Positions 1-13,268 of a stretch of 64,000 nucleotides of DNA are shown here, piece after piece. This DNA is from Echeneis naucrates. Its lineage: Eukaryota > Chordata > Actinopteri > Carangiformes > Echeneidae. The position numbers were made by a program, and so were the translations under genes. Under the pieces are notes generated by a model. The model searched no databases. It had not been told where the DNA came from and worked only from the letters and a program-made list of their open reading frames with translations. The DNA lies in NCBI RefSeq assembly GCF_900963305.1, contig NC_042515.1, forward strand, positions 1,088,327 through 1,152,326, given 5' to 3'. Every line of letters starts with the position of its first letter. The first letter of the stretch is position 1.

Positions 1-80
1 TTCATAGTGAGTGTACGCACACGCACACACACACTGTCAGGTGCGGTGACTTTACCTGTTGGCTCCTCCTCCCTCTTCAG

Positions 81-3000
81 TCGATGGTGCGCGAGCTGAA
101 GGATCAAGATGGTTCCCTCCAGTCGCTGGTGTCTAAAGGTCATCACAACAGAGGAGGCGTGTCTCTGCTCAGCTACCTGTCCAACCCCTCCCACACCCTC
201 ATGTCAGACCACGCCCCCAGGAGCCCCTATACCCCGAGGTACGTCCTGTATGGATGAATAAACATCATTTATCAATACGAAATTGTTTTGTTACTTCATC
301 ACATTTGGTCTTCTTGTGGCCCCGTGGAGGGCCCAGACCCCCAGGTTGGGAACCACTGCTTTAAAATGTTTGGGGAAATATCTTCTCAGAGAAAGAATTC
401 AGTTTCCTCTCTGAGGACAAACATCAGCTGAGTCAGAAAGTCAAAGTTCTCAGCATTTATATGAATGTTTATTCTTCTGCCTCAGTCTGACTCGGGCCCA
501 CAGTTACCCCTCCTGCCCCAGCCAGGGCACCAGTCTGGGAGGGAGCCAGACTCAGCTGTTCCTCGGGGGGGAAGGATCCCTGGAGGTTTCCACAGAGGAA
601 ACGGAGAGAAGGAAGAGCGTGGATGGAAAGGAGGAGGAGGAAAGCTGGGGAGGAGTGCTGAAGGCTCCCACGACACCAGCAGAGAGTCAAACAGGATCGC
701 TGCAGAGGTGAAGATCAGCAGAGTTTAGGTCTTACGTCATCCTCCTGACTGTTTCTCGCTCTGTGTGAATGAACGTGATGAATTTGATCCAGGTGTAGAA
801 CTCCTGACATCCTCAGGAAGAGCTCAGCTGGAGATCCAGATGCTGAGACGCAGAGTGCAGCACCGGAGCAGGAAACTGTCAGCGTGCAGGTAAAACAGAC
901 CCTGAAGCAGTTTAGTTCGGTTTAGGTTTGATATTTTCATTGAATATTATGACCTACTGAACCTTCAAATCAGATGTAACAAGCCCCGCCCCCTGGGCCC
1001 ACCATCCAACCTGCAGGATTTGGTTTCTCTGACGGTTTCGCTGAATTCTGAAAGATTAAAGGTTCTGGTCCTGGAATCAGGATGGTGCATCAGAATGTGA
1101 TCCTATCTTTCCTCCAGGACTCCCCAGATTGTCAGTCATATTCGGACCCCCCCACCGCAGCGGCGTCCTCAACCACAGCGGCAGCTCCAGCTCCAGGGAG
1201 GTCGGGGGTCGGTGCTGCCCTTCGCAGGGCCCAGGCCCTCAGGGTGGGGGCCCTGATCGCCGAGCTGGAGAAAAAGTTCCAGAGCCAGAGTCTGTGTGAG
1301 AAGGAGCTGAGGGCCCTGGACCATCAGATCCTCCACCTGGCCACCATCCTGAAGGTAAAGACCTGCAGCTGAAGATACTGGAGGGGGTTCTTGTCCTTTA
1401 TCTTCACGAGTGTCCCCCCCACCTTCCTCAGAACGACCTCTCGCTGCTGAAAAGCTCATCATCAGAGGAGACTCTGGCTGTGGAGGAAGTCTTGGGCAGC
1501 TTCGACTTCTTGTCACATGACTTCACTGCGGATGATGACACTTCCTGTTTGGGCAGTCTGAGGCTGAAGGACAGTGGGTGAGTTTCCAGGTGGATCCTGG
1601 TCCAGGACTCAGCTGGTCTCTGATCTTCCTCTCTCTCCATCAGCATCAGCTCGTTGAAGCAGAGCACTCTGAGGAGCCTCGGCTCCCACGACAGCAGATC
1701 AGCTTCGGAGGAGGAGCTGGTCATCGCCCCACTGACCTCTGGGAACTGGGGTCTCGACCAGGCTCTGGAGACTCACCTGGATATTTGTTTAATCCTGCTA
1801 CAGGTACAGAGAGGAACAGAATAATCCTGAATGTGATGAATGTGATGCTCTGAGTGAAAGGTCCAGGTTCAACGCTCGAGTCTTTTATTTTGAAGGGTTG
1901 GTCTCTATAAGCAGATATGTTCATCTCCTCTGACCTTTAAACCTTTTAGACTGTGAGGTCATGATCACAAAGATCTTACGGAGCAAATCTGGATAAAATC
2001 ACAGCCATGAAATTTTATATCCATAAGGTCAAAGGTCAACGTCCCTGTGACATAATAGTCTGTAAAACCTCTGGTTTCAATCAGGAAACCGTATTTCCTG
2101 AAACTTGGCTGAGTGACGGAGGAAATGAAAACGAGGCTTGAAGTTTATTTTTGTCTTTGTGATGAAATCCACCAAACTTCTCCTCAGATGTGGAGGACCA
2201 CCGACTTCAGTCCATCTCGGAGGGAGCTGCTGGAGGAAATGGCTGTTCAGGCTGAAGTCCTGGACAGAGTCAGCTGTCTGCTGCTGGAGAAGAACGACAA
2301 CATCTCCGCTCGTGACGGTCAGTTAAATCGGCGGTCTGAGAAATCTGTAAAAACCTGCTGAACGTGTTCACTCTTCTCTGTTCTCCCTCCATCAGTCCTC
2401 CCAAAGGTCCAGAGAACGAGGGATGTTCTGCTGTTCTGGGACGACTGTGTGGCCGACAGCAGCTCTCCGTTCTTCTGCCACGTCAGCAGCTTCTCCCAGA
2501 CGCTGAAGAAACGCTACACGCACAAGGTGAAGGCCAAACAGCCCGGCCAATCAGAAAAAGGTAGATGATGGCTTCATTGCTCCTGTTGGACGTCTCTCCC
2601 GATAACTGGACCAGCAGCTGAAATTTCCTCCTGCCTCCCTGCAGTGTTCTCCCGCCTCCTGCAGCAGGTCCAGACGGCCTGTCGGATGGTGCCCAGCCCT
2701 CGGCCCGTCTGCAGCCCCGACAGAGTCTCCCTGTTCCAGCTGTCGGTCTATCTGAAGCGCTGGAGCGTCGTGGAGCTGGGGGAGCACATCTCCCGCCTCT
2801 CAAGAGAAGGTACCTTCAATCATTCATATCCAACAGGTTACAGGTCATTATCCGACAGGTGAGTCTCCAAAAATCAGGAAATCCTGGGAAAACATTTTTG
2901 TCATCATTGAATCGAAAAATCTAATTTGATCTTTTGTAGTTTTAAATCAAAAGCGCAGTCTCAAAATAATATTTCTGAAGATCAATAAAAAAAAGAATGA

Positions 3001-4919
3001 AAACTGTGAAAAGTTTGTTTATACGTCAGCTCCTGTTCAGGGTGACGTCATCAGCTTCTGACATCTTTTCCTGTCACACTTTCTTGAAAAGCACGAAGGG
3101 TTAAAAAAAACTTCACTTTTTTTAATTAAATGACTAAAAAAGTTAACTTTTCCATAATTTTCTTATTTCTGGAGATGCAGCTGTTCATTATTGTTTCAAA
3201 CTGTGCATCAGAACAAGATGTTCATGGGGCGCTGAACATTTGACAGGTGTCCACAGCATGTGTACATCCATCTATATGTGTGTGTTTGTGTATCAGTTGT
3301 GTATTTGAGGAATGGCATGCTGCTGCAGTCTTTAGGATCTGAGAACGTTCCAGAAATTCCAGCGTATTAAAGGAATCTGGACCATCTGTCAATGTTACAG
3401 CCGAACGGCCACACAAACTGGGCGTGTGTGTCTGTGTGTGTCTGTGTGTAGCTGAAGGGGTCACAGTTAAGGATCTGTTAAGTTTCAACAGTCACATTAT
3501 TCATCTTCCCTCCTTCCTTCCTCCCTCCCTCCTGAATCAGAGACAAGTTGTTTGTTTTAACTCCAGGCGGGTGGAAGACTGTCAGGAACATTAAATGGGA
3601 TTTAAATGGTTCTGATCTGAATCTGAAAGGCGTAAATACACAATAACATCAATGAGAATCCAAACAACTACTGAAACCAGACATTTTCCCATAGACATCA
3701 ATACAATCGGACTTCTTTTTACAACCATTTCTGTCGCCCCCTGGTGGTCAGTAGACAGAATAAATCTCTTTCTTCTGTCTGGATGAAAGAATGTCATTAA
3801 AATAGACTATTTTCTGACATGCGAGATGAGTCTGGTCGTCGCCGCCCTCATGTGGCTGAAATAAGTACTTAAATAATTAAAAAGAAATTCTAATTTTCAA
3901 AAATCATTTGCCTCTAAACATGAGTGCAAACATAAAAACGGTCTTTGGACAAGTTGGACATTATTAAACCTTGAAATCCCAGAGTTCTCCTGCTGTCATA
4001 ATGATGATGTATCGCCGGTTGTGTTTCAGAGCACATCCTGTTGGCCCTCAGGAGCCCCAAACGGAGGCGAGCGTTGAATAAACTGAGAGGGCGGAGCCTC
4101 GTGGAGCTCCTCCCACTGGGGTGCACGCTGCAGACCCTGGCCGCCCTGCAGCTCGACTCCAACCACAAAGTCTGCAAAGCTGCTGCCAGCTGTCTGTGCA
4201 GAGCTGCAGGCTGCAAGGCCTTCAGGAGCAAGGTGACAACGCAGACTGAGCACCGCAGCAATCTCTGCATGTTGGCTGCTAACAGCTCCACCTTCTTCTG
4301 CAGGCGCTGCTTCTCTACACCGAGACTCTGAAGAGCACCGACGTCCAAACCCAGCAGGCCTCCTGTTTGGCTCTGAAGTGCCTCCGGGTGAGACACCAAC
4401 ACATTTTATTTATTCCAGCTCTCTTCTACATGTGCCGACGTTTCATGAACTCGTGTAAACAGACAAATATTTAAAGAAATATTTGAACTTCATAAATAGA
4501 CTCATTTCCATTTGCTATATTTATCTAAGTGGGTGTGTTTCATCTCACAGACCAACAGAAATAAAAATCTTAATTTGAAAAGTTAGACTTATTTTTCTAT
4601 TTAACCATTCTGATTGATATTCATGTAATAGTAAATAAATGTGCTGTGTGTCAGGCCACAGAGAGTGTGGACCACATCGCAGATTTGTGGAGATCAGCAG
4701 ATGAAGACGTTCGCAGCGCTGCCAGAGAGACGGTCCTCTCCTTCGGTACGAGCAGGAATGATTCTCTGCTCTGCTTCATCTGTTTTATTCATGTCGCTCT
4801 GTTCTGGTTCATCTGCAGGTAAAAAGGGCTTCCTGGCCTTCCAGAGGATGGACCAGCTCTACGCCGAGATGCAGGAGGAGGCCTATCAGAACCAGGAGAC
4901 TGAGATCACCATTCTATAG
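81..4919 (+). CDS. ripor3: RIPOR/FAM65-family RhoA effector, C-terminal part (5' exons outside window)
   Basis: Thirteen exons join in one frame to 653 codons including the stop: 81-238, 486-707, 793-889, 1118-1354, 1432-1577, 1644-1803, 2188-2317, 2396-2560, 2645-2809, 4030-4232, 4304-4387, 4655-4745, 4819-4919. All have GT-AG borders. The first three exons are Ser/Pro/Glu-rich linker. Exon 4 has a coiled-coil stretch ([20 protein letters not shown]). The last exons form a HEAT/ARM-like helical repeat ([20 protein letters not shown]), and the protein ends in TEITIL. RIPOR proteins bind active RhoA through their N-terminal part, which is not in the window, and act in cell polarity and migration. 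Family assignment rests on remembered resemblance of the C-terminal repeats. The choice of RIPOR3 over RIPOR1 or RIPOR2 rests mainly on neighbours that lie on human chromosome 20. The gene is tail to tail with blcap. Confidence 0.75.
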
Positions 4920-5341
4920 GAAACGTTTGTTTTGGTCTAAAGAAGCCTGTGATGAATCTGCACTGAAGGGGGAACGACCAGAAGTATCTCTGCAGGAAAA
5001 CTGGTTTTATTTGAAAAACTCTTTGGTGTGAGAAGTTCCAGTGAAGGCGACTGTAAGCTGACGATTTAAGAGACTTCTACTGCAAATACAAATTTATTTT
5101 GGTTTTGAATGGAGCTATTTAACCAGAGCAGCTGTAAAATTATTGCTGCTTTTCCAGCATCAGGACTTGCTTTGGGAAATGAAGGATTAAATATATTTCA
5201 AATATTGTCTCAAGTTTTTAAAGAAAAATGGAAAGTCCTTGACAGCAGCTGTAAACAGCGTGAACACGACTCTTGGTTACTTTAAGGAACTGAGTTTTCA
5301 GGCTGTGTAGAAATTGAGTTGACATTGAAGGCTGAAAAAAA

Positions 5342-5352
5342 AATAAAATAAA
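5342..5352 (+). terminator. poly(A) signals of the RIPOR gene
   Basis: Two overlapping AATAAA hexamers lie about 425 bases after the stop codon, giving a short 3' UTR (4920 to about 5365). No other AATAAA stands out nearer the stop. Confidence 0.55.
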
Positions 5353-5369
5353 AAGTCATCTGCTCAGAC

Positions 5370-6010
5370 TGGTCCCGGTCTCCAGAACTCAGAAAGCTGA
5401 ACTGTCACCTGATCTGTGAGAATAAGATGGCTGCGTTTTGAATGTGCCGACTCAGCGAGTTTCTTTGAACCACGTTTGATGAAAATTGACACATTTTAGT
5501 AACTCCTGATTTTTCCACGTTCAGTAGAACATCGTTGCCCTCTGTTCTGCTGAACTGGCCCGGTCTAAGTGACCCGGGACCTTTCAGACTGAAGGAGGAA
5601 GAAGTCTGTTTTATCTGCAACAAGCAGACTGAACTGTGTTTTCCTTCAGACTCTGGACCGTCAAGACAAACCCAAACAGGATGGAATCAGTCAGATCAGA
5701 ACCAGAACTGGATCTTCTGGAGTAAGAAACGGAACTCAAAGGGATCTGAGTGTCAGCCATGTTGTTTTCTTTTGTTTTTCCCCAAACACTGACCACCTTC
5801 TGTTGCTCCCCGGTCCAGTTCTGCTGTCCAGGGCCGTCCTTGACCCTGGTTCTTCTTGCTTTGACCACTTGGATATTTTAATGCAGCACTTTTTCCTCTG
5901 ATAATTATCAGTGGTGATAACCTGATAAGTGGTGAATAGATATGAGATGATAAACAGAATTTCAACACTCACTCAGTAAAGATCATGAATAAATCTTAAT
6001 CTGACTCAGT
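5370..6010. other. short intergenic gap between convergent genes
   Basis: The stretch lies between the RIPOR poly(A) signal and the blcap poly(A) signal. I see no exon, RNA gene or repeat array in it. Confidence 0.5.
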
Positions 6011-6014
6011 TTAA

Positions 6015-7206
6015 CACATGAAAGGAAAAAACTTTATTTAAATTAAAACCAAAGCAATCATGTAGCAGTGAACATGTTCAGCACTGCAACAGAAGCACGC
6101 ACGCACACACACACACACACAGTATAAACACCTCAGCCTGAGCCTCAGGGCTCGACACTAACAGCAGTGATACACAGGGAAGCCAATGAACACTCGTCCT
6201 CCGTCAGCTGTGTATTGCTTCGTGTAGCTGGAAATACTGACATTTGTTTCCTTGCGCATCACCACCATTTGATCAGAGACAGTAACGCAGGCACACACAC
6301 ACAAACCGCTTTTTCATTCACCCCTACACACCTAGATTTTTTTCTACCCTTTGGAAACTTTCAGCATTTTGTTTAAATTCACTAAAACTTGTGTGAACTT
6401 AATGCATTAAAAAAAAAAAAAACTAACAGCAACCCATGCACAAGAAAATAAAACAGCAAAAAAAAAAAAAGGAAAAATAAAGATCAGATCGTGAGTCTGG
6501 CTGGACGTTCACTCTGAGACGAGAGGACGAGGAGGAGGAAGAAGACAGGGAGAGCACAGTGGGTAATAACAGGACAGTTTCTCAGCATAGTTACACCTTC
6601 TGAGAGGTGTGTGTGTGTCTGGAAGCCATAAAAGGAGGAATTGTTCTCAGCAGGGTTCCTGATTGTCCAGTGTTGGTTGGTGCTGTGGTGTTCAGGCTGG
6701 TCTCTAACATGTCCTGGTAGTTGAAGTTTGATGGAGCTGCAGGGACAGAGGAAAGAGCTCCGTCCGCAGACCTCAGACGGGGTTGCGGGTGTTGACAGCT
6801 TCAGATTATTTTGATCCTACAGTAAAGAACCCTGCAGGGTTCTGAAGCAGGTGGGTCAGAACAAGAAAACATGGTGGTCACTTTAGGGCTGAGTCATTTA
6901 TTGTGTGTTTATCAGGAAGTTTTCATCCAAATGCCGGATTGAAAATTGCTGAAATTGAAATTATTCTCTCCTCAAGTTCATGTGCCTCTCCTTGCTTCCG
7001 TCTTTCATTAGGGTTCATGTAAGGTTTCCTCTGATAGCTCCTCCCCCTCCTTCCACCTCAGATTTAAGTCTTTTTCTTTACAGCATGACAAACCAGCTCC
7101 TCCTCAGCGCCACCTCTGGCTGAGCACTCCAGTCCGTCCATCTTACAGCATGGCAGTATCGTTCTACAGCGTTCACACCTTCCCTCTTCCTCCACATCGC
7201 TCCCTC
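6015..7206 (-). other. blcap: blcap 3' UTR
   Basis: The stretch between the blcap stop codon and its likely poly(A) signal carries an (AC) run near 6105-6120 and A-rich tracts around 6408-6470. On the minus strand the hexamer AATAAA occupies 6033-6038, which would give a 3' UTR of about 1.2 kb. No open frame here looks like a gene. Confidence 0.5.
6033..6038 (-). terminator. blcap: poly(A) signal of blcap
   Basis: AATAAA on the minus strand (TTTATT on plus), about 1.17 kb after the blcap stop codon. Confidence 0.5.
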
Positions 7207-7470
7207 CTAGGTCCCGACTATTGTTGGGTCGTGGGCAGCGTCCGGCAGCGCGGCGTCCTGGCAGTGGTACAGGAAGCAGTTGCCCCAACAGCTGTAGCAA
7301 ATGAGGAAGAGGGCAGCCAGGAAAACCAAGGCACAGATGGTGCAGGGCTTCCTCTCCAGCAGGAAGCTGAGCAGGTAGAAGCCCATGAACATGGAATGGT
7401 TGAACCACAGAGCCGGGTTCAGTGGTTTAGGGATGAGCAGCACGGGGAGAAGCCACTGCAGGCAATACAT
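7207..7470 (-). CDS. blcap: BLCAP, bladder cancer-associated protein homologue (apoptosis-inducing factor)
   Basis: Intact 87-residue frame in a single coding exon, the same length as mammalian BLCAP. It starts [16 protein letters not shown] and contains the family's two hydrophobic segments (about residues 19-39 and 43-68) around the conserved [19 protein letters not shown] stretch. The tail, ending DPTIVGT, is the only part that differs much from the mammalian protein. BLCAP is a small membrane protein that reduces growth and promotes apoptosis when overexpressed in mammalian cells. In mammals its mRNA is recoded by ADAR at codons 2, 5 and 15; here these read TAT, CAG and AAA, so the same changes are possible. 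An in-frame 5' UTR part of the exon runs back to an acceptor at 7699/7700. The gene is convergent with RIPOR and lies downstream of podxl2 on the same strand. Confidence 0.97.
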   Translation of the reverse strand: MYCLQWLLPVLLIPKPLNPALWFNHSMFMGFYLLSFLLERKPCTICALVFLAALFLICYSCWGNCFLYHCQDAALPDAAHDPTIVGT

Positions 7471-7699
7471 AGTGTCTGATTGATGGGGGACGCTGGCAGA
7501 GGAAGCTACAGTTCACTCACTGGTTGTCTGAGGTTGTTGGAGGATGATGTGACAGGCTGATGGCGGGGAGGGAGGGGGTGGGTGGGGTCAGACAGCGGCC
7601 CTCAGCAGACAAGATGTGCAGGAGTCGTCTTATCCGATGAAGCTATGATGATGCAGGAACAGGTCAAAGATGTCAGGTGCTGCAGTCATCAGGTCATCC
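7471..7699 (-). other. blcap: blcap 5' UTR part of coding exon, with 3' splice site
   Basis: Upstream of the ATG on the minus strand the sequence runs to a pyrimidine-rich acceptor (CTCTGCCGTCTCCAG) ending at 7700. This places an intron in the 5' UTR, as in other vertebrate BLCAP genes, where the coding region is confined to the last exon. Confidence 0.55.
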
Positions 7700-10045
7700 C
7701 TGGAGACGGCAGAGGAAGGAAAACGTCAGAACAGGACAAACTCAACTGATCCTGCAGAACCAGGTGTTACTGTTAAATGGACAGAAAAAGTTGAAAGATC
7801 ATGTCACTATTTCCTAAAGCCCAGGATGTCATCAAACGATTAGTCCCATCAGTCCAAACCAATATAACAGAGAGAGAACAAGAGAATGCAGATGACTGAC
7901 TTAAAAACTGGGTCTAAATTCAACAACTCCTTCAGCTGCATTTGGAGACGAACATTAGGGAGTTTCCTTTTCCTGGAAAACAGCAGCTCCAACAGCTGGA
8001 ACCACCATGGACCAACATATCCCAAGATTCATTGGGTACCAGTAATGAAAACAATATGGCAGCAAAATGACAGGGTGAGCCTGAGGGGAAAACAATTGAA
8101 TGTAAATGTTGTGTTTCAGTTAAAACTATGAAAAAAAATTCTCTCTCCCTGTGTCTGAGTCAGATTGTGAACACTAACCAGGACAAACGTGTCTGTTATT
8201 CAATTTGCTCATTTCAGCTTCACCATAATCTCATTTTCAAGTCCTGGTGTGACTCTTACACTACAATGGTGCAGGATAAATACGGGTTTACAAAAATGGA
8301 CAAAACCACAAATTGAATAATGGAGGAAGATAAGAAACAATCAGCAGATTTACATTCACACGCTCTCAGACAACAGCAGACTGAACACCCTGATTCAGAA
8401 GGTCAGCTCGGTCTGTGTGTCGCCATGGAGGAGGAGGATGGTGTCAAAACTCCTCTTCATCATCAGCATCATCTGAGCCACTCATGACACACCTACAGAT
8501 AGTTTACTGTTCATCCCCTTGTGTCCATGCTTCATGTCTACCTTCTACATCATATCTTTACTCTTACCACATTCTCCTTCTGTGTGCTTATATAATTCAT
8601 TATTTTGCTTTTTTACCTCCTCTTTCGTGAGAGTTGAGAAATTACAACAGAATCATTTCCCTGCATGGAGCATTTTAGTTTAATTTTTTTTTTTTTCTTC
8701 TTTGCTTTCCGACCTGCTGGCTTGAAAAGAGAGGGCCAAGTTTCCAGGAGCTCTGTATTCACACTCAAATAAAAACCCTTTTTACAAGACAAAATAAAAC
8801 ATGGGGGTTTACCTCAGAACAGCCTCTGCTGCCGTGACTCACCTCCCTTTCAAGGTAAATTCACACCAAAACTAGACTGGTCTTTTTCTAGCAACATCCC
8901 TGGAGATTTAGCACAAGCTTCACATCAGTGTATAAAAATAGACGTAGCCTCAAACTGCATCTGTTTTCTTTAGAAAAAGAGCAGGTTGGAAACAGACGAG
9001 AGATGTAATGTACATCATTATTTCACATCCTTACAGTTGTGACTAATCCTGTCCCAGCCCATGTTAATGACACAAAGTTAACTCTTTACCAACTTCCTTA
9101 TTGGGGGCCTGAAGCTGGAGGATTAGCAGCTCAGCTAATGGCAGTTAGCTGCCCCAGATATGAGACAATCTGTGCGAAAATAAAAACCAGTCCGACTCCT
9201 TGAGGTGAAAAGAGACGTCAGGAGCAGCCGGTTCCAACAAGAACATCGGCTGCAGCTGGTTGAAGGACAAAAGCAGAGCTGCTGTCAGGGACAGCTGCCC
9301 CACTTTGGTCATCACGCTGTTGCCACCAGCTGGACCCTGCAGTTCTGGTGGGACCTCCAGGAAACACGAACCCATTAATCCGCGGCTGGAGCTCAGCGTT
9401 AGCTCACATGAACCAAACCCCGTTCAAAAACACACCGATTTAAGGGGAGCCGACTGGGAAGTGAAATCAAACCCACTCCAGCTCATCACGCTGCCTAATG
9501 TCAGAGCCCAGAAGGAGGCTGGATGTTTAGATACACAACAGGAACACAAACTGGGCTTCCAGTCATTTATAGTACCTGTCAATTGTCTTTTACATTGATT
9601 GCGGTGGGCGGTAACTTTAGCTAGCAGCGTGAGCTAGCTGTTAACCCGGAGCTTTGTGGAGAATGTTTTGGGTCGATGCTTCCGCTCTGTTTGTGAGCAA
9701 AACATGATATATATATATATATATATTTTATTTTATTTTTTTGTTTTAAATCTAACCAAGTTTCTACAAATCATGCCAGGGAAGCTTCAAATAGGCCCAA
9801 GAACGAACTGAACGGAGCTCAGAATCAGTGCTTTGTCCAGCACGGACCGGAGGCTAACTAGCTGGCTAGTTTACAGAGGAACAACAAAATTCTTCACATA
9901 TATTTCGGAGCACCGTCCTGAATGGCAGCTAGTTAGCGCCCCAAATGAGACAGCGTTAATCGGACTGTGTGTTGGAAATGAACATTTAAACAGATGTGGA
10001 CCGACCTGACTTCCTTCGGGCTCATTCTACCTCCTCTGGACTCAC
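7700..10045 (-). other. blcap: putative blcap 5' UTR intron; dispersed repeat inside
   Basis: No coding exon is visible. The stretch holds a copy of dispersed repeat family R1 (about 8010-8068), a T-rich run near 8683-8697 and a short (TA) run at 9706-9727. In mammals this intron of BLCAP houses the NNAT gene; nothing resembling NNAT is seen here. Confidence 0.4.
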
Positions 10046-10255
10046 AGCTGACTGCGCACGTAGCGGCTAACCAGCAACCAGCTAGCAGGCATTTACGGTA
10101 GCTCGGAGGACCCCTGCTAACCGGGGGCTTTAGGAGGCCGCGGCCCGCCTGAACTAAATTATCTTCCCCTCTGTTCGAGTCCCGCTGCTGCTGCCGCTGC
10201 CCGCTTTTCCACAGGGACCGGCCCAAACACCAGTACCGAGACTGTGATATGTGTA
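10046..10255 (-). other. blcap: candidate first (non-coding) exon and promoter of blcap
   Basis: On the minus strand a candidate donor (CAGCT|GTGAGTCC) lies at 10045/10046, preceded by a relatively CG-rich stretch with a CAGCAGCAG run. This fits a 5' UTR exon joined to the acceptor at 7700. No transcript evidence is available and a second GT (GAG|GTAGAA, near 10030) is also possible. Confidence 0.28.
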
Positions 10256-10261
10256 AATACA

Positions 10262-13200
10262 ATCCATAAACAACATGCTTGATTTTTGAGTTTAACTAAT
10301 TATTCCATTTATCTGTTATTATTTCAACAAAAATGTCTAACTGAAAAGTTTTCATGTCTGATTAATTGTGTCAGTCGGTTTTTATGCAAAAATGCCAAAA
10401 GCTCTCTGATTTCAGCTTTTAAATAGGAATATCTGCTCATTGTCTCTTTTACAGTATCAGACTGGAGTTTGCTGTTTGTGGTCTTTTTTCTGATAATGGA
10501 ATAAACATATTTAATGTGACTAGAGGAGAGTTTGTCCACCAACGAATCTGTTGTGTGTCTGTAAATGATGATTTGTGAAAGGACAGTAGACATACTGGAC
10601 TGTTCTCACTGAGCTGCCTCTAATGAGTTTATGAGTCCTCATTCATCACTGATGCAGCAGATTTTCATCATTTCCTATAATTTCAGATGTGTTATCAGTA
10701 TCCCTGCTGACTCATCAGAGAAAGTGCAACAGTGACTTGCACAAATTTTAGTTTGAATACATGTAACTGCACTCATGTCAAACTGTAAGGTTCTTTTTCT
10801 TCGACATGGCAAACTGCACTAAAGCCATCCAGGACGAATGAACGAAGATGAACCATTTATTCACATTTATTTAAATTAAAAGAACAAACACTGAATCCAA
10901 CAAAAGCAAAAAGAAGAACACAGCCAAGTCAGCAATCCAGAACAGTTGAACTAGAAAAGGAAATGACATAAAACCACATTTTCTCTAAACTTTATTTCTT
11001 ACACTTAAATTGTTACGCTAAAAGCAAAAAAGTGAAACAACATCAAATAAAAATGCATACAAATAGACGATAAAAAACGATCATTAAAGTTAACAGAAAA
11101 AAAACTAACTGAAGTAAATCAATAAAAACTCAATAAAACATTGGACTGAAACATCACGAAGAAATTAACCTGTTTTCTTTCCACAAATGAAATGTCATTT
11201 GTTTTTGTTTTTTTGCTACAGCTGAATAGTCATTGGCTGACACCAGCATCGCTAACAAATGCAAACAAACACAAGCCTGCGATCTGATTCTGAAAAGAAA
11301 AATCATCTGGAGACTAATTTAAAGGATCAATGTCTGTTCAGCGTCCAAAAATATCCAAAGAGATAAAATTCAACTCCAACTTTCTTTCAGGAAAAAAGAG
11401 AAAGCTGTTTTGTTCTATTGATGCTCGCTGCTGTGCTGAAAGCTTCATGCTCTTCTTCTTCTTCCAGCGGAGGACGAGAAGCCTCTCCTGCTTTTGTCTT
11501 GTGCTTCCAGAAAAAAAACACCAGTCACTGAACGTCTTCAGGAAGGACGGTTCTGCCCCCCAATCTGTCCTGAATGCTCCATAAATCCTGCTTAGCTCAC
11601 AAAGTGCATATCAATCAGCCCAGTTTACAGTGAAGCCATATACAGTTTCATTACATCGAGAAAAGAGTAACAGAGCTGAAACAGCATCTTGATGAAATGG
11701 GTGACACTGATGACTGCAGGGATGGAAATGGCGTCCTGGTCTTGTAAAGTCCATCTTTTGATCACATTCACCTCAGTTTGGACTTGACTGTTGGTTCATC
11801 AGTGGGAATATTGGTGTGTTCAGGAGCCACATCCTTCAGAGGCTGCATTTAAAAACTGAAACGCCTTCAAATGCAGTCGACAGTCGTGCCTCCATGCTCA
11901 TCTGGGGGATCATTTGTGGCCCAATCTATCCCAAGATTCATTGCAGAATGGAAATAAAAATAATATGGCAGCAGAAACACACATAGAGAAGTTAAGTAGG
12001 GTAAACATCAGGGTGCTGACGGAACAACATGGGACTGAAAAGCTTTACTTCGGGTGGGAACAGTAAAGAACAGCTGGGACACAGAAGGAAATGAGCCAGA
12101 TCGTCAGTCTGTGTGATGATAGTGACTCGGACAGTAACGCAGAGACTCCACATGAAACATAACCACTTAAAAACCACCTTCATCCAGACTGAGCTGTAAC
12201 GTTAATGACTCCATAATGAACACCGCAACTCAGACGTGGTTTTAAACACTCACTTGATTGTTGTGATGTGATCTCAGAGGTCATGACCTTCGTATGCATC
12301 ATGGACGTGGCTGAGACTCGAACGTGACCACAGTAACAGATGTGACAGTCAGAACTGCAACATTTAACACTTTAACACTGAAAACTTGGGGCTCGACTTG
12401 GACTCAGTCTTCAGTATCTTGACTTTAACACTGTGATTAGCTTTGCTTTCATGCGTTTGGCCTAAAAATTGTCGCCCACGTGTCATCGCCTCAAGATTCA
12501 GCCAGGAGCATAAAGCAGCCATTCCAACACTAGCGGAAAAAAAAGCATATTAGGCAAACAGCACGTAAGTATATTGATCACATGACTTGTTGTAGATTTG
12601 CGGCAAACAGCCTCAGCAGGTACAACCATTCCTATAAGCAAAATAGAGATATTTCAATCACTTTATGTAATACATTTAACATGATGCAGCATTTTAACAA
12701 CGATAGTCACGATTTCCAAAAGGATTTCATAAAGTGCCAAAACTTGCTACAGGCCAAGCTTCCTGTTGGAAAGATGAGGAGGAGTCATTGGGGTAAAAAC
12801 CACTGACCACCAGGATTCTTTTAGGCTCCTGCTCCAGTCAGGACCAAAATCAGCTTCACTGCTTTACATTCAAGCTTTTAATGTGGAACAAAAGCTGCTT
12901 TATGCTTTGATTTGTCTCATATTCGAATTGTCTTGTTTAGCCACGTTGCTAAAAGCTAAAAGCATAAGGCACGCTAACAGGTGTGTTTATGGAGTGACAT
13001 TTTCTGGGCCTTGATAAAATGGGTGACACATTAGCAGTAAATCTATTGTCTTCTCATGGATTCACGTATATGATGTTTACCCTGCCATCTAAAATGATAG
13101 CAGTGACTCCTCCCCCTCCTCAACCCCAGCTCGACTCTGATTGGACAATGCATCTGTCACTCAGGTGTAACCTCTTCCCATCTCCTGAAAACATTCTGCC

Positions 13201-13268
13201 ATCTTCTCCTTCGTCCACTTAACCTCCATTAGATGCCCATCACCCGTGACCTTTCACCTCTTCGTCCA
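10262..13268. other. intergenic region and long podxl2 3' UTR
   Basis: No supported coding exon. The region holds AT-rich sequence, an R1 repeat copy (11828-11977) and, on the minus strand, AATAAA at 10856-10861. If that signal is used, podxl2 would have a 3' UTR of about 2.4 kb. Confidence 0.35.

Noticed and set aside
10160-10180. GTTCGAGTCCC resembling a tRNA B box
   Set aside because: No A box or cloverleaf could be drawn around it. A similar GTTCGAGTCCCC on minus near 25570 fails in the same way.
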